From contig NZ_JAKSYG010000108.1 in NCBI RefSeq assembly GCF_022829725.1, positions 1 to 64,000 on the forward strand: a stretch of DNA of 64,000 nucleotides, in the 5' to 3' direction. How positions within the stretch are numbered: the first letter of the stretch is position 1; every line of letters starts with the position of its first letter. The stretch is from Methylobacterium sp. E-005. GTDB taxonomy: Bacteria > Pseudomonadota > Alphaproteobacteria > Rhizobiales > Beijerinckiaceae. The notes below the pieces were generated by a model. The model was not told where the DNA came from. It searched no databases and saw only the letters and a program-made list of their open reading frames with translations. A program made the position numbers and the translations under genes. Shown piece after piece: positions 1 through 8,715 of the stretch.

Positions 1-140
1 TCCGTGCCGGGAGATGCGGCGGCGAGCGCGGGGTCGTTGGTCCTCCTCATCGCTCTCCGCCGCCGAAGAGCAGCCGTCCGGCTGACCTTCGCATCTCCAG
101 CCTGATCAAACTGGCCGCTCGATCGGCAGCACCCTGGGAG

Positions 141-170
141 CCCCCGCTTCTGGGGTGTTTTCTTGTTTTA
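141..170 (+). terminator. Probable rho-independent terminator of an upstream gene
   Basis: A short hairpin (C-run at 141-145, loop GCTTCT, G-run at 152-155) is followed at once by a T-rich tract to about 170. This is the classic layout of an intrinsic terminator read on the plus strand, so it probably ends a gene lying before the window. The stem is short, hence moderate confidence. Confidence 0.5.
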
Positions 171-171
171 A

Positions 172-772
172 AATCTTACATTCAGGCGATCGCCCTGTCG
201 GACAGGACGCGTCCGGCGATGTCGCGGTCTGACAGATCGGCGGCAGGGACCACCGCGTCGTCCCCGATGGTGACCATGTGGGCCTTCAGCGCATTGCGGA
301 GGCCGCGGGCGATCATAATAGCCTGCGCCGGCGTGAGGTTCCGGCAAGAACAGGGGCTGCTCGCCGCAGGCGTGGGCGTCTGCGGCTATCTCCACTCCGA
401 CCATGGTACCGAGGACGGCCGCTAGCGGACGCAAAGCCGTTGCTCCCCGCGCGATCCGCACCGAGGAGCAGCACAAGAAGTGCACGGGCCCGGCCACCTC
501 GTCACGGCGTTGTGCAACGACCGGCTGCTGCAGCTCGCGCTGATCTGTTTGCACGTCCGGATGAGCATCTGCGGTGTCGTCGATCGACCGACGCCGGTGG
601 CGCAGCTTCTCGGGCAAAGGGTCGACCTGGGAGTCGGATGCATCTCGGCGATCCCGTGGGTCTGCGCACTCACCGTGACAGACTGGCTCCGCCGCTGGGC
701 CGCGGCCTTCGGCGATGGCGCGGCTAAGCGACCGCCATCCGCGCCATCGCCGGACTCGGCGTCGCGGCTTCG
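172..772. other. Gene-free decayed stretch, no assignable gene
   Basis: No open frame here reads like a conserved protein on either strand. On the minus strand a short frame ending at 182 reads sensibly for about 40 codons (it contains the tracts LRNALKAHMVTIGDD and LSDRDIAGRVLSDRAIA) but is closed upstream by a stop near 400. An adjacent minus frame (around 330-420, containing EIAADAHACGEQPLFLPE) might be its frameshifted continuation. I do not recognise the family. With the rhmD ruin next to it, the stretch looks like old, decaying accessory DNA. Confidence 0.4.
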
Positions 773-1529
773 GTGGCGACATCCTCGGTGTTATGGTTGG
801 CGGCCCTGTGTGGGACGAGCTGTCCCTTCACACCAAGGGGGCGCCCCCACCGCATCGCCCAGGAAATGGCCTTCGTCGGGGGCAAGCTGTCGATCCGGCA
901 CCGCCTCGCCGAGGAGGCCGTGAAAAGACGCCCGGCTTGGCTCGGGGACGGGCGCAACAAGGTCAGCGACGATCTCGGGCTCATGTACGATTGCTGGATG
1001 AGTTCAGACCTCAAGGACGCCATCAAGTTCGCCCGGAAGGCACATGAATACGGGCCCAACCGGGTGAAGGAGCGCCTCTCGCCCGACGATAGCTGAGGCT
1101 ATGCTCAGCTTCACCGCAGCCTTTTGAAAGGGATGCTCGTCACCGCCGGCGCGCACGAGGCGGCTCGCTTGAGCTTCCGCATGGTGCTGCAGATCAGACG
1201 CTCCGACATCGTCCAACCCGTCGTGAATTGGTGTCGCGCCGTCACGGACCTGATCAAGGCCCCATGGCTCGCCGATACCCACGGCTCTCATGGTTCCGCG
1301 CAGATCCGCCGTCTACAGCGACCAGTGCGTCATGGCCCGGCATGACAGTCCGTTTACCGAGATCGTCATGACGACGTTGAATGCCGACGCAGTACGGCCG
1401 GCCTTCACGCCGCGGCTCTCCAACGAACCCGTGCCGGTGAATGGCTGCATGGCAGCTTCTGCCCTCGACAGGCCGGGCTTCGGCGTGGTCCTGAATCCGG
1501 AGGTGGCGCGTCACCGGAAAGTTGGCTGA
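773..1529 (+). pseudogene. rhmD: Decayed L-rhamnonate dehydratase (enolase superfamily), C-terminal two thirds
   Basis: Three pieces, read in order, follow the C-terminal half of RhmD-type L-rhamnonate dehydratases, which convert L-rhamnonate to 2-keto-3-deoxy-L-rhamnonate. Seen: a metal-ligand-like stretch LMYDCWMSSDL (about 980-1010), a GMLVTAGAHEA stretch (about 1130), DIVQPVVNWCRAVTDLIK (about 1210-1255), then SAVYSDQCVMARHDSPF and NEPVPVNGC...ALDRPGFGV (1300-1500). The frame is closed by TGA at 1094-1096, in the position where relatives have Trp (PDD-x-W-G-Y), and a frameshift lies near 1275-1290. An earlier match to the motif GGxVxDEL in another frame around 790-830 suggests a third break. 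The N-terminal third is not recognisable. It cannot make an active enzyme. The identification rests on remembered family sequence. Confidence 0.75.
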
Positions 1530-1700
1530 GTTTGGTGAAAACCGGGTCGGGGCCACCTTACGGAGTTGAAGTCCCCTGTCTGCGATCCCTCAAGTGGCCG
1601 GAGTGGCAATTCGCGTCTGTAATGGCTCGTGGGCACCTGTTTCCACGTCGCGACGTTTCGGATCGCGCCGCACAAATGCAGCCGGAGGGGGGTCCAGGCG

Positions 1701-1713
1701 CCCCCCCCCCCCC
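1701..1713. repeat. Homopolymer run of 13 C
   Basis: Thirteen consecutive C residues, closely followed by a 7-base A run (1726-1732), lie just beyond the 3' end of the L,D-transpeptidase gene. No gene reads through it, so phase variation of a protein is not indicated. It may be a slippage hotspot or an assembly artefact. Confidence 0.9.
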
Positions 1714-1747
1714 TCTTCGACCGACAAAAAAACCGCTTACGCGCGCG

Positions 1748-2539
1748 TCACAGCACCTCGACGCGTGTCCCGACAGGAACGCGCTCATAGAGATCGACGA
1801 CGTCGTCGTTCATCATTCGGATGCAGCCCGACGAGACCGATTGGCCGATCGTGCCCGGTTCGTTGGTTCCGTGGATCCGATACAGCGAGGAGCCGAGATA
1901 GAGCGCACGGGCGCCGAGCGGATTGGCCGGCCCGCCCGCCATGTGGCGCGGCAGGTCGGGACGGCGGGCCAGCATCTCGGCCGGCGGCGTCCAGTCCGGC
2001 CACTCGGCCTTGCGGCTGACGGTTTTCAGACCACTCCAGGCGAAGCCCGGTCGGCCGACCCCGATGCCGTAGCGCAGCGCGCGCTGGCCGGGCTGCACGA
2101 GGTAGAGGTGCTTGCCTGTGGTGTCGATGACGATGGTTCCGGGCCTCTGCCGTCCGGTGAACACCACCTCCTGACGCTGATACTCGGCCGCCACCGTGCG
2201 GGTGATGCGGCCGGGATCGGCTTGAGCAGCGCCATAGGCGGCCTGCACTGCGCCATAGGGTTGGGCCGGCGCCGCGTAGACCGGCGCGGGGTCCGGCTCG
2301 GCCGGGAGCAATTCACCCGTATAGGCCTCGACGCGCTGCGGCGTCCTCATGCGCTGGGGCTCCGGGGCGCGCTGCGGCCAGCTGCGGCCGTCGCGTCCGG
2401 CGTTGCCGGTGACCAGATATTCGATCAGGCCGCCGCCATAGCCACCCTCGCTGTAGCGCGCCTGCTGCGCCTGTGCGGGTCCGCTGCCAAGCGCGACAAC
2501 GGTCGCCGCCCAGAGACACAGTCCGATTGAACCCCGCAT
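1748..2539 (-). CDS. L,D-transpeptidase with YkuD domain (263 aa)
   Basis: Periplasmic enzyme that forms 3-3 peptidoglycan crosslinks or attaches proteins to peptidoglycan. I chose the ATG at 2539 because it starts a clean signal peptide (residues 1-24, ending AQA) while upstream codons read as non-coding. The YkuD domain fills the C-terminal half. The catalytic motif is intact: His223 in YRIHGTNEP and Cys239 in SVSSGCIRM, with the usual Arg two residues on. Residues 25-140 are low-complexity, rich in Ala, Pro, Tyr and Gln, a typical linker. It stands alone, divergent from the CheZ-like gene. A second L,D-transpeptidase of different architecture lies at 29.8-31.1 kb. Which of the two is a general crosslinking enzyme cannot be told from sequence alone. 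Confidence 0.92.
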   Translation of the reverse strand: MRGSIGLCLWAATVVALGSGPAQAQQARYSEGGYGGGLIEYLVTGNAGRDGRSWPQRAPEPQRMRTPQRVEAYTGELLPAEPDPAPVYAAPAQPYGAVQAAYGAAQADPGRITRTVAAEYQRQEVVFTGRQRPGTIVIDTTGKHLYLVQPGQRALRYGIGVGRPGFAWSGLKTVSRKAEWPDWTPPAEMLARRPDLPRHMAGGPANPLGARALYLGSSLYRIHGTNEPGTIGQSVSSGCIRMMNDDVVDLYERVPVGTRVEVL

Positions 2540-2781
2540 CGCAACCCGCTCCCGAACCGGGATGTCGGACCCCGGCGCTGGAACGATCGCGCCGATTTCC
2601 ACCGAATCGGGTGAACGAACGTGGTGAATCTTGTCCCTCGGACCGTCCCTCCCCTGCCGGGGGCTGACACCGTGAATCCGCGGTAAAGTGTCCGCGCTGC
2701 CGCTCTGGCAAAAATCCCCATCGAACGGGTGTCCCCTGGACGGCCTCGGGCGAGCTTGGCAGTCACAGTCCGTCAACCGAT

Positions 2782-3546
2782 ATGTTAGACACTCGCGAAC
2801 AGGCTCCCCGAACGTCGACGTCCCGGATGATGACTCAGAAGCGCTACCGCATCGAAGACAGCCTCGGGCTTCCCGCAGCAGCGCCGCCCTCGGCCGTTCC
2901 CGCCTCGAGTGAGCGCCTGGAGGAGATTTTTTCCGCCATCCAGGATCTGCGCCGCATCACGCAGATGAGTGCCAGCGAGACGATCGAGGCGTGCCGGCGC
3001 GACCTGCACGAGGCGCTGGCCATGCGCACCGAGCTCGACGTGATGAAGGAAGCCATCACCCGCACCAAGTCGGAGCTGGCGACCCTCCACCGCACCGAGT
3101 ACACCGGTAAGGGCATGCGCCGGGCCGCCGACGAACTCGACGCCGTGGTCGATTCGACCGAGCGGGCCACGACGCAGCTGCTCGGCGCGGTCGAGGAGAT
3201 CGAGACCCATGCCGGCATGCTCAACGCGGCGACGCTGCCGCCGGGCATGAAGCAGCACGTCGACGTGATCCTCGAACGGGTGATCTCAGCCTACGAGGCC
3301 TGCAATTTCCAGGACCTGACCGGCCAGCGGATCAACAAGATCGTCGGCGTGATGAAGTTCATCGAGGAGCACCTCGACCGGCTCATCGACACGTGGTCTG
3401 AGCTGGACAGCTTCAAGGAGCTGATCTCCGTGATGCCATCGGCGCCGAGTTCGTTGGACGACGAGAGCAGCCTGCTCAACGGACCGAAGCTCGACCACGA
3501 TATCGGCCACGTCGACCAGAGCGACATCGACTCGCTGTTCGACTGA
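2782..3546 (+). CDS. cheZ: Protein phosphatase CheZ-like (254 aa)
   Basis: Probable phosphatase of CheY-type response regulators, acting in the cytoplasm on chemotaxis or motility signals. The protein is almost all helical. The CheZ signature is at residues 173-183 (ACNFQDLTGQR), where the Asp and the second Gln correspond to the CheZ active-site region. The C-terminus QSDIDSLFD looks like the short acidic-hydrophobic tail used by CheZ to grip CheY. The ATG used is the first in frame; an ATG at 2827 or 2830 (MTQKRYRIEDSL) is at least as likely to be the true start. No other chemotaxis genes adjoin it, although flbT and flaF lie 5 kb away. Confidence 0.85.
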   Translation: MLDTREQAPRTSTSRMMTQKRYRIEDSLGLPAAAPPSAVPASSERLEEIFSAIQDLRRITQMSASETIEACRRDLHEALAMRTELDVMKEAITRTKSELATLHRTEYTGKGMRRAADELDAVVDSTERATTQLLGAVEEIETHAGMLNAATLPPGMKQHVDVILERVISAYEACNFQDLTGQRINKIVGVMKFIEEHLDRLIDTWSELDSFKELISVMPSAPSSLDDESSLLNGPKLDHDIGHVDQSDIDSLFD

Positions 3547-3582
3547 TTCGGCGTCCGCCGGGCGACGGGCCAAATTTATTCG

Positions 3583-3607
3583 CCGCCCCCGTCCCCCTCG
3601 GGGGCGG
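3583..3607 (+). terminator. Hairpin between cheZ-like gene and uvrC
   Basis: A 9-bp perfect stem (CCGCCCCCG at 3583-3591 with CGGGGGCGG at 3599-3607) lies 36 bp after the CheZ-like stop. There is no T tract, so it is either a weak terminator or an mRNA 3' stabiliser, and it sits just upstream of the uvrC start. Confidence 0.45.
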
Positions 3608-3626
3608 GAAGGCTTAAATCTGTCGG

Positions 3627-5693
3627 ATGAGCCGCAGAGCCCTTTCAGACCTGCCCCCCGATACGTTCGACGACGGCCGCGACGCCGAGCGGGAGGAACC
3701 CGCCGACGAGACCGAGGCCCCGCTGCCGGAGGACACGGCGGCCGAGATCGACTTCGACTTCGAGCCGGGTGCCGTCGAGGCCGGCACCGAAGTGATCCGC
3801 CGCTTCTGGTCGACCCTGCCGCTCTCGCCCGGCGTGTACCGGATGTTCGACCATCGCGGCGACGTCCTCTATGTCGGCAAGGCCAAGAACCTGAAGGCCC
3901 GAGTCGGTTCCTATGCGCGGGGCCAAGCGCATTCGAATCGCATCGCCCGGATGATCTCGCAGACGGCGGCGATGGAGTTCGTCACCACCGCGACCGAGAC
4001 CGAGGCGCTGCTGCTCGAAGCCAACCTGATCAAGCAGCTGAAGCCCCGCTTCAACGTTCTGATGCGGGACGACAAGTCGTTCCCCTACATCCTGGTCACC
4101 GCCGACGGCCCTGCCCCGCAGATCGTCAAGCATCGCGGCGCCCGGCGCCGGAAGGGCAATTATTACGGGCCCTTCGCCAGCGTCTGGGCCGTCAACCGGA
4201 CGGTGAACGCCCTGCAGCGCGCCTTCCTGCTGCGCACCTGCACCGACAGCTACTACGAGAACCGCACCCGGCCCTGCCTGCTCTACCAGATCAAGCGCTG
4301 CTCCGGCCCCTGCACGGGCGAGATCGCCCAGGAGGATTATGCCGCCATGGCGGACTCGGCCCGGGCGTTCCTCGCCGGCAAGTCCAACGCGGTGAAGGAT
4401 CGGATGCGGGCCGAGATGCAGGAGGCTTCAGAGGCCCTGGAATTCGAACGCGCCGCCCGCTACCGGGACCGGATCGCCGCGCTCTCGGCGATCCAGGGGG
4501 TGCAGGGCGTCAACACCCAGGGCGTTGAGGAGGCCGACGTGTTCGCCCTCGACGACCAGGCTGGCCAGTTCTGCATCGAGGTGTTCTTCTTCCGGAACTT
4601 CCAGAACTGGGGCAACCGGGCCTACTTCCCCAAGGCAGATCGGACCATGACGGCCGACGAGGTGCTGGGCTCGTTCATCGGCCAATTCTACGACGACAAA
4701 CCGGCACCCCGCACGGTCCTGACCAGCCACGCGATCGAGGACGCCGAACTCGTGGCCGCGGCCCTGTCGAGCCGGGTCGATTACCGCGTCGAGATCCACC
4801 GGCCGATCCGGGGCGAGCGCAAGAATCTCGTCGACTACGCGCAGCGCAACGCCAAGGAGGCCCTCGCCCGGCGGCTTGCCGACACCGCCTCCCAGGGCAA
4901 GCTACTGACGGCCCTGGGCCAGGCCTTCGGCATGGAGAAAGCGCCTCGCCGGATCGAGGTCTACGACAACTCGCACATCATGGGCACGAACGCGGTCGGC
5001 GGGATGATCGTCGCCGGCCCCACGGGCTTCATGAAGACGCATTACCGCACGTTCAACATCAAGTCCGAGGAGCTCACCCCGGGGGACGATTACGGCATGA
5101 TGCGCGAGGTGCTGCAACGCCGCTTCAAGCGGCTGGTGAAGGAGGCGCCGCGCACCGCCCGGGAGGCCGAAGTTGCCGCCGCGGAGGGCGGTGCGCCCGA
5201 GCCCGTTCCAGCCCCTCCTGAGGAGAGTGAAGCCTTCCCGGCCTGGCCCGACCTCGTGCTGATCGACGGCGGCAAGGGCCAGCTCGACGCCGCACGGGCC
5301 GCCCTTGATGCGGTCGGCGTGACGGACGTGCCCCTGGTCGGTGTCGCCAAGGGTCGGGACCGGGATGCCGGACGCGAGACCTTTTTCGTCCCCGGCCGGC
5401 CACCCTTTAAGCTTCCGCCGCGCGACCCAACGCTCTACTTCGTGCAGCGACTCCGCGACGAGGCCCACCGCTTCGCCATCGGGAGCCACCGGGCCAAGCG
5501 CAAGCGAGAGATGGTGAAGAATCCCCTGGACGAGATCGCCGGCATCGGCCCGAGCCGCAAGCGCGCGCTGCTGCACCATTTCGGAACCGTCAAGGCGATC
5601 GAGCGCGCGGCTTTCGAGGACCTGGCCAAGACGCCGGGCGTGAACGCAGCCACCGCGCGGGCGGTCTACGACTTCTTCCATGCCGGCGCCTGA
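3627..5693 (+). CDS. uvrC: Excinuclease ABC subunit UvrC (688 aa)
   Basis: Nuclease subunit of UvrABC nucleotide excision repair; it makes both incisions flanking a bulky DNA lesion. The GIY-YIG domain starts at about residue 66 (GVYRMF at 69-74, [12 protein letters not shown] at 82-93). A UVR coiled-coil motif for UvrB contact lies near residues 256-292, followed by the Cys/RNase H-like 5' endonuclease region. The C-terminal tandem helix-hairpin-helix is near 635-685 ([30 protein letters not shown]). About 45 extra acidic residues precede the nuclease domain, and an Ala/Glu/Pro-rich insert sits near residues 510-535. It overlaps pgsA by 14 bp in another frame, so the two are probably co-transcribed, as is common in alphaproteobacteria. 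Confidence 0.98.
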   Translation: MSRRALSDLPPDTFDDGRDAEREEPADETEAPLPEDTAAEIDFDFEPGAVEAGTEVIRRFWSTLPLSPGVYRMFDHRGDVLYVGKAKNLKARVGSYARGQAHSNRIARMISQTAAMEFVTTATETEALLLEANLIKQLKPRFNVLMRDDKSFPYILVTADGPAPQIVKHRGARRRKGNYYGPFASVWAVNRTVNALQRAFLLRTCTDSYYENRTRPCLLYQIKRCSGPCTGEIAQEDYAAMADSARAFLAGKSNAVKDRMRAEMQEASEALEFERAARYRDRIAALSAIQGVQGVNTQGVEEADVFALDDQAGQFCIEVFFFRNFQNWGNRAYFPKADRTMTADEVLGSFIGQFYDDKPAPRTVLTSHAIEDAELVAAALSSRVDYRVEIHRPIRGERKNLVDYAQRNAKEALARRLADTASQGKLLTALGQAFGMEKAPRRIEVYDNSHIMGTNAVGGMIVAGPTGFMKTHYRTFNIKSEELTPGDDYGMMREVLQRRFKRLVKEAPRTAREAEVAAAEGGAPEPVPAPPEESEAFPAWPDLVLIDGGKGQLDAARAALDAVGVTDVPLVGVAKGRDRDAGRETFFVPGRPPFKLPPRDPTLYFVQRLRDEAHRFAIGSHRAKRKREMVKNPLDEIAGIGPSRKRALLHHFGTVKAIERAAFEDLAKTPGVNAATARAVYDFFHAGA

Positions 5694-6366
5694 GACCCCC
5701 GCCGCCGTGCCTGAGCCGGACACTGAGGCGTTGACGCCCGCGCCGCGCTCTGATTTCACCGCGGCGATGAACGCCGTCCTTCCCCGACGACGGTCGCCGG
5801 CCTGGACGCTCGCGAACTGCCTGACTTACGGGCGCCTCGTCGCGGTGCCGGTGATGGTCGCGCTGCTGTTCTGGCCTGAATCCCACACCGCCCGGTGGAC
5901 GGCGCTGGGGGTATTCGTGGCGGCCGCGATCACAGACTACCTGGACGGGTATGTCGCACGTACATACCACCAGAGTTCGGCGCTCGGCCGGATGCTCGAT
6001 CCGATCGCCGACAAGCTCCTGGTCTCGGCTTGCCTGCTGATGCTGGCGGCCGACCATACGATCGTGGGCTCCAGCGTCTGGGCCGCGATCGTGATCCTGT
6101 GCCGCGAGGTGCTGGTCTCTGGCCTGCGGGAATATCTGGCGGAGCTGAAGGTCGGCGTGCCGGTGAGCAAGATCGCGAAATGGAAGACGACCGTTCAGCT
6201 CGTGGCCCTGGGCTTCCTCGTGGCGGGGCCAGCTGGCGAGACGGTGTTGCCGGGGACGGAGCAAATCGGCATCGCGCTGCTGTGGCTCGCCGCCGCGCTC
6301 ACGATCTGGACCGGCTGGGACTATATGCGGGCTGGGATCAAGCACGTCATCGACGACCCGCGCTGA
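5680..6366 (+). CDS. pgsA: CDP-diacylglycerol-glycerol-3-phosphate 3-phosphatidyltransferase PgsA (228 aa)
   Basis: Inner-membrane enzyme of phosphatidylglycerol synthesis: CDP-diacylglycerol plus glycerol-3-phosphate gives phosphatidylglycerol phosphate plus CMP. The CDP-alcohol phosphotransferase motif is complete: D89-G90-x2-A93-R94-x8-G103-x3-D107-x3-D111 (DYLDGYVAR ... [12 protein letters not shown]). Several membrane helices follow. The N-terminus carries about 30 extra Ala/Pro-rich residues, so the ATG at 5767 ([11 protein letters not shown]) is an alternative start that would also remove the overlap with uvrC. moaD follows 11 bp downstream on the same strand. Confidence 0.96.
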   Translation: MPAPETPAAVPEPDTEALTPAPRSDFTAAMNAVLPRRRSPAWTLANCLTYGRLVAVPVMVALLFWPESHTARWTALGVFVAAAITDYLDGYVARTYHQSSALGRMLDPIADKLLVSACLLMLAADHTIVGSSVWAAIVILCREVLVSGLREYLAELKVGVPVSKIAKWKTTVQLVALGFLVAGPAGETVLPGTEQIGIALLWLAAALTIWTGWDYMRAGIKHVIDDPR

Positions 6367-6377
6367 GATGTGATCCG

Positions 6378-6629
6378 ATGAAGCTCGTCTATTTTGCCTG
6401 GGTCCGCGAGCGGATCGGCCGGCCCGAGGAGGAGCTGACGCCGCCGGCGGCGGTCGCCACCGTGGCCGATCTGGTGACGTGGCTTCGCGGTCGCGGTGAG
6501 GAATACATCCACGCCTTCGAGAATCCCGGCGTGGTGCGCGCCGCCATCGACCGGGTCCATGCCAAGCCGGATGCGACGATCACGGGCGCCCGGGAAATCG
6601 CCTTTTTCCCGCCGATGACGGGCGGCTGA
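6378..6629 (+). CDS. moaD: Molybdopterin synthase small subunit MoaD (83 aa)
   Basis: Ubiquitin-like sulfur carrier; its C-terminal Gly-Gly is thiocarboxylated and donates sulfur to cyclic pyranopterin monophosphate with MoaE. Seen: start MKLVYFAWVRERIG, the length usual for the family, and the C-terminus FFPPMTGG. The ATG was chosen because it opens the family's N-terminal beta strand; a longer frame upstream reads as a shadow of pgsA. It lies 11 bp after pgsA. moaE is not in the following 200 bp. moeA of the same pathway is 50 kb away in this window. Confidence 0.95.
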   Translation: MKLVYFAWVRERIGRPEEELTPPAAVATVADLVTWLRGRGEEYIHAFENPGVVRAAIDRVHAKPDATITGAREIAFFPPMTGG

Positions 6630-6852
6630 AACGGGTCATCGGCCGCGGCGCAGGTAGTTTCCGCGGACTTGCGCCGGGCCCCGCGCCGGCCTCAATGGAG
6701 CCGTCGCTCCGGCTGTCCCTCATGCCGAACGGCGCGCGGACCGAGCCAAGTTGTTTACGGGTTCGGTCCGTCCCAGGGCTGCCTGAATAGGCGGAACGCT
6801 TAAGCTGCGATTGCCGTTACTCGGTGCCGAATTTCGGTACTGGAGTTTCAGA

Positions 6853-7083
6853 ATGCGCACTGCACTGCTCGCCACCGCCGCTCTATTGAGCGTCTGCGCC
6901 TCTGCGCAGGCTCAGACCACCGTCATCGAGCGCGACCGGCCCGCCGTCGTCGTCGACCGCCCGGCCTCCGAGTCGAAGTCGGTCACCGTCCATGATCATG
7001 GCGATGGCTGCGTCACCAAGACGGTGCGCAAGGAGAACGACATGGGCGACTCCAAGACGGTGAAGAAAGAATCCTGCGACTGA
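6853..7083 (+). CDS. Small secreted protein of unknown function (76 aa)
   Basis: A signal peptide is clear (residues 1-21, ending ASAQAQ). The mature part is about 55 residues, polar and charged, with two Cys, one in the middle (GDGCVTK) and one near the C-terminus (KESCD), which could form one disulfide in the periplasm. I do not recognise a named domain. Similar short proteins rich in Val/Lys/Asp are common in Methylobacterium, often left hypothetical. It is followed by two good hairpins, which suggests a short, separately transcribed gene. Confidence 0.7.
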   Translation: MRTALLATAALLSVCASAQAQTTVIERDRPAVVVDRPASESKSVTVHDHGDGCVTKTVRKENDMGDSKTVKKESCD

Positions 7084-7093
7084 GCCACGGCAC

Positions 7094-7173
7094 GGCGCCG
7101 GCGCGGATCCCGCCCGGCGCCGGGATCGGGAACGCCGTTGAGGACCACCCCTCGGTGGCCAATCCCGAGGGGT
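7094..7173 (+). terminator. Double hairpin after the small secreted protein gene
   Basis: Two hairpins follow the stop codon. The first pairs GGCGCCGG (7094-7101) with CCGGCGCC (7114-7121). The second pairs ACCCCTCGG (7147-7155) with CCGAGGGGT (7165-7173) around a 9-base loop. Neither has a strong T tract, but their position between two same-strand genes fits transcription termination. Confidence 0.5.
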
Positions 7174-7256
7174 TCCGTCGCGAGGATTCGAGAACAGGAA
7201 GAACGTTGCACCTCCGATCGGCCGGGTCTCAGCTCCGATCCGATCGGAGATTCGCC

Positions 7257-8154
7257 ATGGCCGCGACCGAAACACCCCGGATGACGGCTTCCGAATGGGC
7301 CATGCTCGTCGGCCTCTCGATCCTCTGGAGCGGCTCGTTCTTCGTCACCCACGTGGCGCTCGCCGCCCTGCCGCCCTTCACCCTGGTGGCCCTGCGAGTC
7401 GGGCTCGCGGCCGTCGCGCTCAATCTAGTCCTGGCGGCGCGCGGAGCCGACTTTTCGCGCGGCCGTTCGGTCTTGGCAGCCTTCCTGGGCATGGGCTGTC
7501 TGAACAACGCCGTGCCGTTCAGCCTCATCGTCTGGGGCCAGACGCAGATCGCCTTGGGACTTGCGGCGATCCTCAACGCCACGACGCCGCTTTTCACCGT
7601 CGTGATGGCTCATCTCACGATCGTGGACGAGCCGCGCTGTCGTATGCCGGCGCCAGCATCTTCGGCCGGTGTTTCCGGCTGATGGCCATTCCGCCGCTGA
7701 CGGTGGCGACCGGGCAGGTCACCGCATCCACGCTGCCGATCCTGCCCATCGCGCTGGTGGTCGACGAACCCTGGACCCTGCCGATACCCGGCCCGACCGT
7801 GTGGTGCGCCGTGCTCGGCGCCGCGCTGCTCTCGACGGCGCTCGCCTACCTCGTGTTCTTCCGAATCCCGGCGACGGCGGGTGCGACCAATATCGCCCTC
7901 GTCACCTTCCTGATCCCGGTCTCGGCGTCCTTGTCCTGGGCGAGCGCCTCGATCCCCGACACGTCATCGGCATAGCTCTGATTGCCGGAGGGCTCGCGGC
8001 GATCGACGGGCGTATCCTCAGGTTCCAGAACCGGCTCACTGGCCGACGCGCAGGTACCTCACGCGGAGTCCGGGTCCCGTTTCGACGACCCGACCGACGC
8101 CGGCCAGCCTCCGACAGGGCGCGGCCGAGCGCATCGAAATTTGCGAAACATTAA
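7257..8154 (+). pseudogene. EamA/DMT-family transporter broken by an internal deletion and frameshifts
   Basis: The first 125 codons from ATG 7257 read as a normal EamA drug/metabolite exporter (helices starting SILWSGSFFVTHVALAALPP, LIVWGQTQIALGLAAILNAT). After IVDEP (about 7635) the frame shifts and about 40 residues normally found there are missing; homology resumes in another frame at ALSYAGASIFGRCF. A second break near 7920 moves the last part (LGVLVLGERLD, IGIALIAGGLAAIDG) into a third frame. So one deletion and one small indel destroyed a 10-helix transporter. Recognisable homology ends near 8030; the last open frame runs to 8154. A gene still making only the first half-transporter is possible but unlikely to work. 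Confidence 0.85.
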
Positions 8155-8287
8155 CGGTTGGCCAATCAGAACGGCTCTTCCCCCGAGCCGGTCCCACGAG
8201 GGAGAGGCCTCAAGCCATTGCTTCGACGCGCCCCCGCCGGGTTCCGAGCGTCTTCGGCGGGCAGCGCTCCAGAAAGGACAGCGCGCG

Positions 8288-8701
8288 ATGCCCCTGCGTC
8301 TGGAACTCAAGCCCTACGAGCGGCTGATCATCAACGGCGCCCTGCTGCGCAACGGGGAGCGTCGCTCGACCTTCTTGGTCGAGACGCAGTGCAAGTTCCT
8401 GCGCGAGAGCGAGATCATCACGGAGAGCGAGGCCGATACCGCCTGCAAGCAGCTCCACCTGACGCTGACGGTGATCTACTTGGCGGATGATCCGGCGCAG
8501 GGAATCGACCTGTTCTTCCGCCAAGCCACCGACCTGATCCGGCACGTCCCGGCGGCCGCGCCGCAGGTCGCGGCCATCGCCGAACGGGTTGAGGCCGGCG
8601 AATTCTATCGGGCGCTCAAGCTGAGTCGCAAACTGGTTGAGTGGGAGACCGCGGAGCGGATGCCCGAGACCGGACACCCGGCGACCGCGGAGGCACCGTA
8701 G
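8288..8701 (+). CDS. flbT: Flagellar biosynthesis repressor FlbT (137 aa)
   Basis: FlbT is a post-transcriptional regulator that binds the 5' leader of flagellin mRNA in alphaproteobacteria and limits its translation until the hook is built. Seen: the family's N-terminus MPLRLELKPYERLIINGA, the conserved NGERRSTFLVE stretch, and the usual length. The start ATG opens this motif; upstream codons belong to the decayed transporter region. It ends 14 bp before the convergent flaF stop, an unusual arrangement since the two genes normally lie head to tail in one operon. Confidence 0.93.
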   Translation: MPLRLELKPYERLIINGALLRNGERRSTFLVETQCKFLRESEIITESEADTACKQLHLTLTVIYLADDPAQGIDLFFRQATDLIRHVPAAAPQVAAIAERVEAGEFYRALKLSRKLVEWETAERMPETGHPATAEAP

Positions 8702-8715
8702 AAGCCGCGTTCCGC

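Noticed and set aside
1532..2530. Plus-strand open frame (332 codons) opposite the first L,D-transpeptidase
   Set aside because: The minus strand has a complete signal peptide and YkuD catalytic motif; the plus-strand reading is a shadow.
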